64,000 nt of DNA from Streptomyces odontomachi (GCF_024435355.1 NZ_JAMJWG010000011.1:124001-188000), one strand, 5' to 3'; positions 32,088 through 41,384 are shown, counted from the stretch's first letter. Numbers and translations are program-made. Notes: generated by a model not told the origin, from the sequence alone.

Positions 32088-33267
32088 CAAGGGTCACCAA
32101 GAGGGGGCAGAGCCCCAGTCGGGGGAGAGAACCGGCCCCCGGCACGCGGCCCCGAGAAAGCCCCTGTTCACCCGGCTCCAGATGCCCGCGGGCAAGGCGA
32201 TAGCCCTTGCGGCGATGCCCACCGCGGTGCTCATGGGCATGGGTCTGACCCCGACGCTCGCCTCGGCCAAGCCGTTGCCGAAGAACCCGTTCCAGGACGG
32301 GCCCTGCGTCACCCAGCCGGACGAGTCGCCCGAGGACAGCCAGAAGGACGACAAGGCCGGCAAGGAGAAGGACAAGGCCAAGGACGAGTCGAAGGGCGAC
32401 AAGGCCTCGCCGTCGCCTTCCGCCACGTCGAAGCCGTCCTCCTCGCCCAAGCACACGTCGTCCGACGACTCGAAGGAACCCAGCCCGTCGGCCTCCCCCT
32501 CCGCCTCCGGCGACTCCGATTCCGGTGGTCTGCTGGGTGGGCTCGGCAGCGCGCTCGGCAGCGTGCTCTCGCCCGGTGAGAAGGAGTCGGCCAAGGCCTC
32601 ACCCAGCCCCTCGCCGTCCGCCTCCAAGAGCTCCGGCTCCGCGGTGGACGATGTCGCGGGGGCGGTCGGGGACACGGTCGACAAGGTCACCGGTGGTGCC
32701 AAGGACACCGTGGACGGTGTGGCGGGCAAGGCGAAGGACGCCACCAAGCCGTCGCCGTCGGCCAGCGAGGACGAGAGCGGCAAGAAGGCGTTCCCGTGCG
32801 TGGAGGAGAAGAAGGCCGACGGCTCCGCAGAGACCCCGCCGGCTCCGATCCCGAACCAGCCGTGGCACCTCGAGGCCAGCTCGCTGACGCTCCAGGGCAT
32901 GCACTACGAGGGCGTCGTGAACCTGACGATGCCCAACGGGCAGACCAAGCAGGCGCTGAAGTACACGGTGAAGGACGGCATCGACATCGGTGACCTGCAC
33001 CAGATCCTGACGGGGCCGATGGGCAAGCAGTACCACGTCCAGGCCGCCAAGGGCTCCACGTCCACGATCCGCGGTGGCACGGTGACGCTGTACACGGAGA
33101 GCCTGTCGGGCAACCTCTTCGGGGTCATCCCGATCACCTTCGACCCCGAGCACCCGCCGCCCATCGACCTTCCGGCCGCCTACTTCACCAACGTGAAGCT
33201 CACCCAGGCCGGACAGTTCGGCGGCAACCTCACGGTCCCGGGCCTGCACAACTACATCACCGACTGA
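32077..33267 (+). CDS. Secreted Ser/Pro-rich protein with C-terminal beta domain
   Basis: 396-aa protein of unknown function. Residues 39-64 form a signal peptide or anchor (AIALAAMPTAVLMGM ... LASA). Residues 80-255 are a disordered Lys/Ser/Pro/Asp linker that could span the cell wall, with a central amphipathic repeat (VDDVAGAVGDTVDKVTGGAK). Residues 258-396 form a predicted beta domain. Cys77 and Cys241 flank the linker. The domain's end (FTNVKL...LTVPGLH, 370-391) aligns without gaps with the end of the DUF6230 protein. GTG 32077 has GGGAGG 4 bases upstream and overlaps DUF6114. Confidence 0.82.
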   Translation: MRADKGHQEGAEPQSGERTGPRHAAPRKPLFTRLQMPAGKAIALAAMPTAVLMGMGLTPTLASAKPLPKNPFQDGPCVTQPDESPEDSQKDDKAGKEKDKAKDESKGDKASPSPSATSKPSSSPKHTSSDDSKEPSPSASPSASGDSDSGGLLGGLGSALGSVLSPGEKESAKASPSPSPSASKSSGSAVDDVAGAVGDTVDKVTGGAKDTVDGVAGKAKDATKPSPSASEDESGKKAFPCVEEKKADGSAETPPAPIPNQPWHLEASSLTLQGMHYEGVVNLTMPNGQTKQALKYTVKDGIDIGDLHQILTGPMGKQYHVQAAKGSTSTIRGGTVTLYTESLSGNLFGVIPITFDPEHPPPIDLPAAYFTNVKLTQAGQFGGNLTVPGLHNYITD

Positions 33268-33311
33268 CGGGGCGCCCCCCTCAGGGGCCCCCTCCGTCCG
33301 CCGGGAGCCGC

Positions 33312-33361
33312 ACATGGCCGTGGCCCGCACCCCCTGTTCGGGATGCGGGCCACAGCCATGT
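33312..33361. terminator. Bidirectional stem-loop terminator
   Basis: ACATGGC-C-GTGGCCCGCA pairs with TGCGGGCCAC-A-GCCATGT, an 18-position stem with one mismatch and a 14-base loop. It lies between the secreted-protein gene and the convergent pyruvate kinase gene. Confidence 0.85.
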
Positions 33362-33375
33362 CCGGACCGAGCGGG

Positions 33376-33575
33376 GCCCGGACCACCGGCCGGTGGTCCG
33401 GGCACGACTGGAACTGCCCCTCCGGGTCGGTGGCTATGTGACGGTTTCGTCGTGGTTGGTTGCGCAGTTCCCCGCGCCCCTGTGGGCGTGCGCCTCTGAT
33501 GGCGCCGAAGGCGCCTGTAGAGGGGCGCGGGGAACTGCGTGCCCAGCCCACCACCGGCCCGGTGGTGGGCTGGGC
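33376..33575. repeat. Dispersed composite intergenic repeat, copy 4
   Basis: Three nested symmetric elements: a perfect 28-bp palindrome (33376-33403, centre ACCGGCCGGT); GCGCAGTTCCCCGCGCCCC (33462-33480) with its inverse at 33522-33540; and a 35-bp palindrome with 17-bp arms around one C (33541-33575, arms starting GCCCAGCCCACC). The rest of the 3' gap before pyk is non-coding. Confidence 0.85.
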
Positions 33576-33633
33576 ACGACTGGAACTGCCCCTGCGGGAC
33601 GGTGACGATGGGTGCGCCCGTGGTGCGGGCGTC

Positions 33634-35064
33634 TCAGGCCGACCCGGACGTCCCCAGGTGATGCACCCGGACCATGTTGGTCGTCCCCGGCACCCCCGGG
33701 GGCGACCCGGCCGTCATGATGACGACGTCTCCCGGGTTGAACCGATTGAGCTTGACCAGCTCCGCGTCGACGAGTTCCACCATCGCGTCGGTGTTGTCCA
33801 CGTGCGGCACCACGAACGCCTCGACGCCCCAGCTCAGGGCGAGCTGGTTGCGGGTGGCCGCATCCGTGGTGAAGGCGAGGATCGGCTGGATGGCGCGGTT
33901 GCGGGAGAGGCGGCGTGCGGTGTCGCCTGACTGGGTGAAGGCGACCAGGCCCCTGCCGTCCAGGAAGTCCGCGATCTCGACCGCCGCACGGGCCACCGAG
34001 CCGCCCTGGGTGCGCGGCTTGCGGCTGGTCACGAGCGGCTGGAGGCCCTTGGACAGCAGCTCCTGCTCGGCGGCGACGACGATCTTCGACATGGTCTTGA
34101 CCGTCTCGATCGGGTAGGCGCCGACGGACGACTCGGCCGACAGCATGACCGCGTCGGCGCCGTCCAGGATCGCGTTGGCCACGTCGGAGGCCTCGGCGCG
34201 GGTGGGCCGGGAGTTGGTGATCATCGACTCCATCATCTGGGTGGCCACGATCACCGGTTTGGCGTTGCGACGGCACAGCTCGATGAGCCGCTTCTGCACC
34301 ATCGGGACCTTCTCCAGCGGATACTCCACGGCCAGGTCGCCGCGGGCCACCATCACGCCGTCGAAGGCCATCACGACCTCCGTCATGTTGGCCACCGCCT
34401 GCGGCTTCTCCACCTTGGCGACGACCGGGACCCGCCGGCCCACCTCGTCCATGATCGCGTGGACGTCCTTGATGTCGGCCGCGTCCCGCACGAAGGACAG
34501 GGCGACCATGTCGCAGCCCATCCGCAGCGCGAAGCGCAGGTCCTCGACGTCCTTGTCGGAGAGCGCCGGGACGTTGACGGCAGCCCCGGGCAGGTTGATG
34601 CCCTTGTGGTCGGAGATGACGCCGCCCTCGACCACGATGGTCCGCACCCGCGAGCCGTGGACCTCCAGGACCCGCAGCTCGACGTTGCCGTCGTTGATGA
34701 GGATCTGGTCGCCGTGCGAGACGTCGCCGGGCAGGCCCTTGTAGGTGGTGCCGCAGATCGTGTTGTCGCCCTCGACGTCCTCGGTGGTGATGGTGAACTC
34801 GTCGCCGCGCACCAGCTCGACCGGGCCTTCGGCGAAGGTCTCCAGGCGGATCTTCGGGCCCTGGAGGTCGGCGAGCACCCCGACGGCGCGGCCGGTGTCC
34901 TCCGCGGCCCGGCGGACACGGTGGTACCGCTCCTCGTGCTCGGGGTGGGAGCCGTGGCTCATGTTGAAACGGGCCACGTTCATTCCGGCGTCGATGAGCG
35001 ATTTCAACTGCTCGTACGAGTCGACGGCGGGGCCCAGCGTGCAGACGATTTTGGAACGGCGCAT
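33634..35064 (-). CDS. pyk: Pyruvate kinase
   Basis: Glycolytic enzyme converting phosphoenolpyruvate and ADP to pyruvate and ATP, 476 aa, full length. Motifs include the N-terminal KIVCTLGPA, MNVARFNMSHGSHPEH (catalytic Arg and Asn), the active-site Lys region VAKVEKPQAV, GDLAVEYPLEKVPMVQKR and the C-terminal regulatory domain. ATG 35064 starts at the conserved MRRSKIVCT. It lies downstream of ackA in the same direction with a 100-bp gap, in a carbon-metabolism group with pta-ackA and pfkA. A paralogue elsewhere in the chromosome is usual for Streptomyces. Confidence 0.96.
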   Translation of the reverse strand: MRRSKIVCTLGPAVDSYEQLKSLIDAGMNVARFNMSHGSHPEHEERYHRVRRAAEDTGRAVGVLADLQGPKIRLETFAEGPVELVRGDEFTITTEDVEGDNTICGTTYKGLPGDVSHGDQILINDGNVELRVLEVHGSRVRTIVVEGGVISDHKGINLPGAAVNVPALSDKDVEDLRFALRMGCDMVALSFVRDAADIKDVHAIMDEVGRRVPVVAKVEKPQAVANMTEVVMAFDGVMVARGDLAVEYPLEKVPMVQKRLIELCRRNAKPVIVATQMMESMITNSRPTRAEASDVANAILDGADAVMLSAESSVGAYPIETVKTMSKIVVAAEQELLSKGLQPLVTSRKPRTQGGSVARAAVEIADFLDGRGLVAFTQSGDTARRLSRNRAIQPILAFTTDAATRNQLALSWGVEAFVVPHVDNTDAMVELVDAELVKLNRFNPGDVVIMTAGSPPGVPGTTNMVRVHHLGTSGSA

Positions 35065-35164
35065 AGGTCGGATCCTATCGGTTTGTTCCGGGGTGGAATT
35101 AAGCGGCGTCCCCCGGTCGGACGGGAAAACACATGGGCGACTCCCCGCTCACCTGTCGCTCTTT

Positions 35165-36397
35165 TTAGGCCTTCACCCACGTATATGTCTGCTGTGCGAT
35201 CTCCATTTCCTCGTCGGTCGGCACCACGGCCACGGCGACCCGTGCGCCGGCGGGCGAGATCAGCCGCGCCGCGCCGGAGCGCGCCGCGTTCCGCTCTGCG
35301 TCCACGGCGAGACCGAGCCCTTCCAGGCCCGCCACGGCGGCCTCGCGCACCGCCGCCGCGTGCTCCCCGACACCCGCGGTGAACACCACCGCGTCGACCC
35401 GACCGAGCACCGCGTAATAGGCGCCGATGTATTTCCTCAGCCGGTGTACGTAGATGTCGAAGGCGAGCGCGGCCTCCGGATCGCCCTCGGCGCGGCGCCG
35501 GAGTATCTCCCGCACGTCGTTGTCCCCGCACAGGCCGACCAGGCCGCTCTTCTTGTTCAGCAATACGTCGATGTCGTCAGCGGACATTTTTCCGACCCGC
35601 ATGAGATGGAAGACGACCGCAGGATCGATGTCACCCGAACGCGTACCCATCACCAGCCCTTCCAAGGGCGTCAGGCCCATGGAGGTCTCCACGCACCGTC
35701 CGCCGCGCACCGCCGCGGCGGACGCCCCGTTGCCCAGGTGCAGCACGATCACGTTGACGTCGGACGGCGCACGGTCCAGCAGCCGGGCGGTGGCCCTGGA
35801 GACGTAGGCGTGCGACGTGCCGTGGAAGCCGTAGCGGCGGATGCGGTGCCGGTCGGCGGTCGCCACGTCGATCGCGTAGCGTGCCGCGGCCGGCGGGATC
35901 GCCGCGTGGAAGGCGGTGTCGAAGACGGCGACCTGGGGCAGGTCGGGGCGGAGCCGGCGGGCGGTGCGGATGCCGGCCAGGCCGGCCGGGTTGTGCAGCG
36001 GCGCGAGCGGCACCAGCCGTTCGATCTCCGCGACCACGTGGTCGTCGATGAGGACCGGCTCGGTGAACGACCTGCCGCCGTGCACCACGCGGTGCCCGAT
36101 CGCGGCCAGCTCCGGCGAGTCGAGTCCGAGCCCGTCGGCGGACAACTCCTCGGCCATGGCGCGCAGGGCCTCCTCATGGTCGGCGACCCGGCCGGTGCGT
36201 TCGCGGCGGGCCTCCTCGCCGGCGGCCGGGGTGTGCACCAGGCGCGAGGTGCTCTCACCGATCCGCTCGACGAGGCCCACGGCGAGCCGGGTGCCGGTCG
36301 CCATCTCGATGAGCTGGTACTTCACCGACGACGAGCCGGAGTTGAGGACGAGGACGTGGCCGGGCGAGCTGTCGCCGGCTTCGGACGCTGCGATCAC
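35165..36397 (-). CDS. ackA: Acetate kinase
   Basis: Converts acetyl phosphate and ADP to acetate and ATP, reversibly; 410 aa. ASKHA-fold motifs are present: VLVLNSGSSSVKYQL near residue 15, GHRVVHGG, FDTAFHAAIP, YGFHGTSHAYVS, HLGNGASAAA and FTAGVGEH. The GTG start at 36397 gives a short N-terminal extension of about 14 residues; no strong ribosome site is visible and no alternative ATG precedes the conserved strand. It is 145 bp downstream of pta in the same direction, so a pta-ackA operon is likely. Together they make the acetate overflow and assimilation pathway. Confidence 0.95.
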   Translation of the reverse strand: MIAASEAGDSSPGHVLVLNSGSSSVKYQLIEMATGTRLAVGLVERIGESTSRLVHTPAAGEEARRERTGRVADHEEALRAMAEELSADGLGLDSPELAAIGHRVVHGGRSFTEPVLIDDHVVAEIERLVPLAPLHNPAGLAGIRTARRLRPDLPQVAVFDTAFHAAIPPAAARYAIDVATADRHRIRRYGFHGTSHAYVSRATARLLDRAPSDVNVIVLHLGNGASAAAVRGGRCVETSMGLTPLEGLVMGTRSGDIDPAVVFHLMRVGKMSADDIDVLLNKKSGLVGLCGDNDVREILRRRAEGDPEAALAFDIYVHRLRKYIGAYYAVLGRVDAVVFTAGVGEHAAAVREAAVAGLEGLGLAVDAERNAARSGAARLISPAGARVAVAVVPTDEEMEIAQQTYTWVKA

Positions 36398-36542
36398 GGG
36401 AACGGGGGCTTTCTGGGTGGGTGCGGGACGGTGCGGGACGGGACTGGCCGGGCGGAGCGCGGCACCGGGGCCTGTGAGCGCGGCTACGGCGCCGCGTGCG
36501 CCGTCGGCGGGTTCAGGGTGCCGGCCGGTGCCTGGGGGCCGC

Positions 36543-38657
36543 TCAGCCGGGCTCCTGGGCCTGGATGGCGGTGATGGCGACCGTGTGCACGATGTCGCCG
36601 ACGAGGGCGCCCCTGGAGAGGTCGTTGACCGGCTTGCGCAGCCCCTGGAGGACCGGGCCCACGGCGAAGGCGCCGGCCGAGCGCTGCACGGCCTTGTAGG
36701 TGTTGTTGCCGGTGTTCAGGTCCGGGAAGATCAGCACGGTGGCACGGCCCGCGACCGCGGAGCCCGGCAGCTTGGTGGCCGCCACGACGGGGTCCACGGC
36801 GGCGTCGTACTGGATCGGGCCCTCGATGGGCAGGTCGGGCCGCCGGGCCCGGGCCAGTTCGGTGGCCTCGCGCACCTTGTCGACGTCCGCTCCGGCGCCC
36901 GAGGTGCCGGTCGAGTACGACAGCAGCGCGATCCGCGGTTCGACGCCGAAGCGCTCGGCGGTGGCCGCGGACTGCAACGCGATGTCGGCCAGCTGCCGGG
37001 CGCCCGGGTCCGGGTTCACCGCGCAGTCGCCGTAGACGAGCACCCTGTCCGCCAGGCACATGAAGAACACCGACGACACGATCGGGGCGGCGGCCGGCTC
37101 GCCGCCCGCTGCCGTGCCCGGCCCGGCCTTCGGGGTGGCCGTCTTGATGATCTCGAACGCCGGCCGGATCGTCGCGGCCGTGGAGTGCACCGAACCGGAC
37201 ACCATGCCGTCCGCCAGGCCCTGCTCGACCATCAGCGTGCCGAAGTAGTTCGCGTCGGCGACCACGTCATGGGCGAGGTCCAGGGTCACGCCCTTGTGGG
37301 CGCGCAGCTCGGCGTAGCGTGCGGCGAAGTCGTCCCGCAACTCGGAGGTGGTCGGATCGACCAGCCGGGCCCGGCCGAGGTCGATACCGAGGTCGGCGGC
37401 CTTCTTGCGGATGGAGTCCACCGGGCCGAGCAGGCTGAGGTCGCACACGCCACGCCGCAGCAGCACCTCGGCGGCGTGCAGCACCCGCTCCTCGGTGCCC
37501 TCGGGCAGCACGACATGGCGCCGGTCCGCGCGGGCCCGCTCCAGCAGCTGGTGCTGGAACATCATCGGGGTGATGCGGGTACTGCGCGGCGCCGAGATCT
37601 GGTCGAGCAGTTCGCCGGTGGCGGTGCACTGCTCGAAGAGGCCGAGGGCCGTCTCCACCTTGCGGGGCGTGGCCGCGCTCAGCCGGCCCTCCAGCGTGAA
37701 CAGCTGCGTGGCCGTCGGGAAGCTGGTGCCGGCCACGGATATCACCGGCGTGCCGGGCGCCAGCCGATCGGCGAGGGCCAGGATCTCCTTGCCGGGCCGC
37801 TCGCCCAGGGTGAGCAGCACCCCGGCGATGGGCGGATTGCCGGCGCTGTGCGCGGCGAGCGCGCCGACCACCAGATCGGCACGGTCCCCGGGGGTGATCA
37901 CCACGCAGCCCGGGGTGAGCGCCTTGAGCAGGTTCGGCAGCATCGCGCCGCCGAAGACGAAGTCCAGCGCGTCACGGGCCAGACCCGCGTCATCGCCCAG
38001 CAGCACCGTGCCCTGGAGCGCCTGGGCGATCTGGGCGACGGTGGGCGCGGCCAGCGCGGGCTCGTCCGGCAGTACGTAGCAGGGCACCGGGAGGTGGGCG
38101 GCGAGCTGGTCGCGCACCTCCTCGCGGTCGGCCGGCGTGACCCGGTTGACGAACAGCGCGGGGATCTCGCAGCCCAGCTGGGCGTAGGCACGGTGGGCGT
38201 TGCGAGCCTCGGTGTGCACCGACTCCGCGCTCTGGCCGCGGCCACCGACGACCGGGAGCACCGCCGCGCCGAACTCGTTGGCCAGCCGGGCGTTCAGCGC
38301 CAGCTCCTCGGGCAGCTGACTGCCGGCGTAGTCGGTGCCGAGCACCAGGACGGCCTCGTAGTCGCGGGCGAGGGCGTGGAAGCGGTCCACGAGCCGGGAG
38401 ACCAGTTCGTCCGTGCCCTCCTCGGCCTGCACGGTGGACGCCTCGTCGTAGGACATGCCGTAGCCGGTGGCGGGGTCCTGGGTGAGTCGGTAACGGGAGC
38501 GCAGCAGGTCGAAGAGGCGATCGGGACCGTCGTGGACGAGCGGGCGGAAGACCCCGACCCGATCGACCCGGCGGGTCAGCAACTCCATGACGCCCAGCTC
38601 GACGATCTGACGACCGTCCCCGCGCTCGATGCTGGTCACGTACACGCTGCGCGTCAC
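36543..38657 (-). CDS. pta: Phosphate acetyltransferase (long form)
   Basis: Converts acetyl-CoA and phosphate to acetyl phosphate; 704 aa, the three-domain long type. An N-terminal P-loop-like (AAA_26/BioD-like) domain spans residues 1-220 and a DRTGG-type regulatory domain about 220-340. The catalytic PTA/PTB domain (about 370-700) begins FQHQLLERARADRRHVVLPE and contains VSGSVHSTAATIRPAFEIIK and LLSYSTGTSG. The GTG at 38657 follows GGAGAG. It is the first gene of pta-ackA. The upstream region contains a run of GTTCGTC-like short repeats. Confidence 0.95.
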   Translation of the reverse strand: MTRSVYVTSIERGDGRQIVELGVMELLTRRVDRVGVFRPLVHDGPDRLFDLLRSRYRLTQDPATGYGMSYDEASTVQAEEGTDELVSRLVDRFHALARDYEAVLVLGTDYAGSQLPEELALNARLANEFGAAVLPVVGGRGQSAESVHTEARNAHRAYAQLGCEIPALFVNRVTPADREEVRDQLAAHLPVPCYVLPDEPALAAPTVAQIAQALQGTVLLGDDAGLARDALDFVFGGAMLPNLLKALTPGCVVITPGDRADLVVGALAAHSAGNPPIAGVLLTLGERPGKEILALADRLAPGTPVISVAGTSFPTATQLFTLEGRLSAATPRKVETALGLFEQCTATGELLDQISAPRSTRITPMMFQHQLLERARADRRHVVLPEGTEERVLHAAEVLLRRGVCDLSLLGPVDSIRKKAADLGIDLGRARLVDPTTSELRDDFAARYAELRAHKGVTLDLAHDVVADANYFGTLMVEQGLADGMVSGSVHSTAATIRPAFEIIKTATPKAGPGTAAGGEPAAAPIVSSVFFMCLADRVLVYGDCAVNPDPGARQLADIALQSAATAERFGVEPRIALLSYSTGTSGAGADVDKVREATELARARRPDLPIEGPIQYDAAVDPVVAATKLPGSAVAGRATVLIFPDLNTGNNTYKAVQRSAGAFAVGPVLQGLRKPVNDLSRGALVGDIVHTVAITAIQAQEPG

Positions 38658-39186
38658 GGGGACTCTCCGTTCGTTCGTCGTTCGTCGTTCGCCGTGGTTC
38701 GTCGTGGTTCGGCGTGGTCATGTCGGTTCGTTTGTGCAGCGGTTCGTCGCAGTCGCTGCCCGCAACGGCTTTCCGTCCTTCCGATGATGCCGCTGGCGGT
38801 CGGCGACACGGAGGACATCGGGTGACGCCGCCGGTTCGCTGACGTGTCACCGGGCCGCCCCGTACCCGTCGCTTCCCTGCGGGAAGGTGCACGCGCGGCG
38901 GGGCGGACCGGGCGGGCATGCGGGCGGAGTGCGCCGGGGGCGCCCGGGTAGGCGTCCAGGCGGCTACGGGGCATCTCGTCGAGGGCCTGTCGTCGATGCG
39001 GCGATGCGGCCTCTGGGGCGTTACGGACGCGTACCCTCCGGCCTGGCGAGCAGTGCGTTCCTGACAGTACAGGGCCGGGCCATGACGGAGGCCGGGCGGC
39101 GTGCGGCCCGGGGGCGATGATGTCCGGCGGAAGCGTGAAAGAATCGGATCGGTCAACATCGACGGGGAGCAGGAGAGACAGACACG
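38658..39186. promoter_or_regulatory. Divergent pta/pfkA region with short repeats
   Basis: 528 bp without a convincing gene. 38668-38730 is an imperfect short tandem repeat (TTCGTCGTTCGTCGTTCG, then GTGGTTCG variants) directly upstream of pta. Upstream of pfkA there is only the ribosome site AGGAGAGA; I see no clear operator. Confidence 0.5.
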
Positions 39187-40212
39187 ATGCGTATCGGAGT
39201 TCTCACCGCAGGCGGCGACTGCCCCGGCCTGAACGCCGTGATCCGGTCGGTCGTGCATCGCGCTGTGACGCATTACGGCGACGAGGTGATCGGCTTCGAG
39301 GACGGATACGCCGGCCTCCTGGAGAGCCGCTACCGTCGGCTGGACCTCGACGCGGTGAGCGGCATCCTGGCCCGCGGCGGGACCGTGCTCGGCTCGTCCC
39401 GGCTGGCCCGTGACCGCTTCCGCGCGGCCTGCGAGAACGCCCGCCAGCTCGCCACCGAGATCGGTTTCGACGTGCTGATCCCGATCGGCGGCGAGGGCAC
39501 CCTGACCGCCGCACGGATGCTCGCCGACGCGGGCCTGCCCGTGGTCGGCGTCCCCAAGACGATCGACAACGACATCTCCTCCACCGACCGCACCTTCGGC
39601 TTCGACACCGCCGTGGGCGTGGCCACCGAGGCCATGGACCGGTTGAAGACCACCGCCGAGTCGCACCAGCGGGTGATGGTGGTCGAGGTCATGGGGCGGC
39701 ACGCCGGCTGGATCGCGCTGGAGTCCGGCATGGCCGGCGGCGCGCACGGCATCTGCCTGCCGGAACGGCCCTTCCACCCGGACGACCTGGTCAAGATGGT
39801 CGAGGAGCGCTTCGCGCGCGGCAAGAAGTTCGCCGTGGTGTGCGTCGCCGAGGGTGCCCACCCCGTGGACGGCACCATGGACTACCGCAGGGGCGAGATC
39901 GACCAGTACGGCCATGAGCGGTTCCAGGGCATCGGCACCGCCCTCGCCTTCGATCTGGGCCAACGGCTCGGCAAGGAGGCCAAGCCGGTGATCCTCGGGC
40001 ATGTACAGCGGGGCGGCACCCCGACCGCGTACGACCGGGTGCTCGCCACCCGGTTCGGATGGCATGCGGTGGAGGCTGCGCACCGTGGGGAGCACGGGAT
40101 GATGACGGCGCTGCGGGGGACGGACATCGTGCTGGTGCCGCTTGCGGAGGCGGTCACCGAGTTGAAGACGGTGCCGAAGGATCGTATGGACGAGGCGGAG
40201 TCGGTGTTCTAG
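39187..40212 (+). CDS. pfkA: 6-phosphofructokinase
   Basis: Phosphorylates fructose 6-phosphate; 341 aa. Key residues fall at canonical positions: GGDC at 9-12, GGEGT at 101-105 and PKTIDND at 123-129 with catalytic Asp127. The combination Gly104/Lys124 is, from published work on actinomycete PFKs, that of the ATP-dependent mixed group; pyrophosphate enzymes have Asp104. Other family motifs are MGRHAGWIAL and GHVQRGGTPTAYDR. ATG 39187 is preceded by GGAGAGA at about 10 bases. It is divergent from pta-ackA and convergent with the sugar ABC operon. Confidence 0.95.
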   Translation: MRIGVLTAGGDCPGLNAVIRSVVHRAVTHYGDEVIGFEDGYAGLLESRYRRLDLDAVSGILARGGTVLGSSRLARDRFRAACENARQLATEIGFDVLIPIGGEGTLTAARMLADAGLPVVGVPKTIDNDISSTDRTFGFDTAVGVATEAMDRLKTTAESHQRVMVVEVMGRHAGWIALESGMAGGAHGICLPERPFHPDDLVKMVEERFARGKKFAVVCVAEGAHPVDGTMDYRRGEIDQYGHERFQGIGTALAFDLGQRLGKEAKPVILGHVQRGGTPTAYDRVLATRFGWHAVEAAHRGEHGMMTALRGTDIVLVPLAEAVTELKTVPKDRMDEAESVF

Positions 40213-40286
40213 GGGCGCCCCGTCGCCCGGCCCTGGCCCGGGGTGGCCGACTCGGGGCTGCGCCCCGGACCCCTTCATCGCCCTTC

Positions 40287-40434
40287 GGGCTTGTCCTCAA
40301 ACGCCGGACGGGCTGGATTGGTTGGGCTTGTCCTCGATCGCCGGACGGGCTGGATTGGTTGGGCTTGTCCTCGATCGCCGGACGGGCTGGATTGGTTGGG
40401 CTCGTCCACGATCGCCGGACGGGCTTGGTTGGAC
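40287..40434. repeat. Four 37-bp tandem repeats
   Basis: Units starting GGGCTTGTCCTC lie at 40287, 40324, 40361 and 40398 with exact 37-bp spacing; the last is degenerate. They fill the 233-bp gap between the convergent pfkA and sugar-ABC genes. There are no spacers, so it is not a CRISPR array. Confidence 0.92.
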
Positions 40435-40445
40435 TGGCCGGAACG

Positions 40446-41378
40446 TCACCCCTTCACCGCCCCGCCCAGCGCGAACCCTCCCCCCAAACGCCGGGAGATG
40501 AGGACGTACAGCAGGACCACCGGTGTCGAGTAGAGCATGGAGAAGGCGGCGAGTTGGCCGTAGATCACCTGGCCGTGGTTGCCGAAGAAGGTGAAGATCG
40601 AGACTGAGGCGGGGAGCTGGTCGGGGGAGAGCAGCAGCATGAAGGGGACGAAGAAGTTGCCCCACATCATGATGAAGCTGTAGATCATGACCACGGTCAG
40701 GCCGGGGCCCATCAGGGGCAGGACGACGCGCAGCAGGGTCTGGACCCAGGACGCGCCGTCCGTCCAGGCGGCCTCTTCCAGGACCATCGGGACGCCGTCC
40801 ATGAAGTTCTTCATCAGCCAGATCGCGAACGGCAGTTGCGAGGCGGCCAGGAACAGTGCCGTTCCCGACATGGTGTCGATCAGGTTGACCTGCACGAAGA
40901 GGCCGTAGACCGGGACCATGATCGCGGTGATCGGCAGGCAGGTGGAGAAGAGGATCGTCAGCAGGTAGGGACGGGCGAAGCGGGAGCGGTAGCGGGAGAG
41001 CGGGTAGGCGGCGAGGGCCGCGCACGCCACCGTCACCAGGGTGGCGCTGCCGCACAGGATCAGGCTGTTGAGCATCGGCGTGAAGGTGATCTCGTCCGTG
41101 AGCACGGCCGAGAAGTTGTCCATCGACGGCGAGGGCGTCTGGAGGCTCAGGGTCGCCTGGGAGTCGAACGAGGAGAGCAGCAGCCAGGCCAGGGGAAGGG
41201 CGAAGGCGGCTGCGACGACCAGGAGGGCGGCGCTGGCGCCGAGTTGGGCGCGGGTCCTGGGGGTGCCTCCCAGGCTCTTGAAGCGCTGGGGGAGCAGCCG
41301 AGGGCGGGTGCGGCCCGGTCTGGGCGGGGTGCTCGGCAGCTTGGTGGTGGGTTCTGCCGTGTGGGGGAGCTGGGACAC
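40446..41378 (-). CDS. Carbohydrate ABC permease (MalG type)
   Basis: 310-aa inner-membrane permease with six helices after a ~45-residue polar N terminus. The EAA loop for the ATPase reads EEAAWTDGASWVQTLLRVVL followed by PLMGPG, and the end GGAVKG is typical of MalG/NagF-type subunits. The GTG at 41378 is 6 bp after the previous stop, and its ribosome site GGAGGTG overlaps the end of that gene. It is the third gene of the solute-binding protein-MalF-MalG operon. There is no ATPase gene; in Streptomyces the shared ATPase MsiK normally energises such systems. Confidence 0.93.
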   Translation of the reverse strand: MSQLPHTAEPTTKLPSTPPRPGRTRPRLLPQRFKSLGGTPRTRAQLGASAALLVVAAAFALPLAWLLLSSFDSQATLSLQTPSPSMDNFSAVLTDEITFTPMLNSLILCGSATLVTVACAALAAYPLSRYRSRFARPYLLTILFSTCLPITAIMVPVYGLFVQVNLIDTMSGTALFLAASQLPFAIWLMKNFMDGVPMVLEEAAWTDGASWVQTLLRVVLPLMGPGLTVVMIYSFIMMWGNFFVPFMLLLSPDQLPASVSIFTFFGNHGQVIYGQLAAFSMLYSTPVVLLYVLISRRLGGGFALGGAVKG

Positions 41379-41384
41379 CGGCGC

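Noticed and set aside
35916..38825. 969-codon plus-strand open frame opposite ackA and pta
   Set aside because: Antisense shadow of two highly conserved enzymes; no motif recognised.
38654..38974. 106-codon minus-strand frame between pta and pfkA
   Set aside because: Arg-rich, no ribosome site, overlaps the simple repeat and the pta start; unlikely to be a gene.
40287..40434. Regular 37-bp repeats as a CRISPR array
   Set aside because: The repeats are directly adjacent with no spacers and no cas genes are present.
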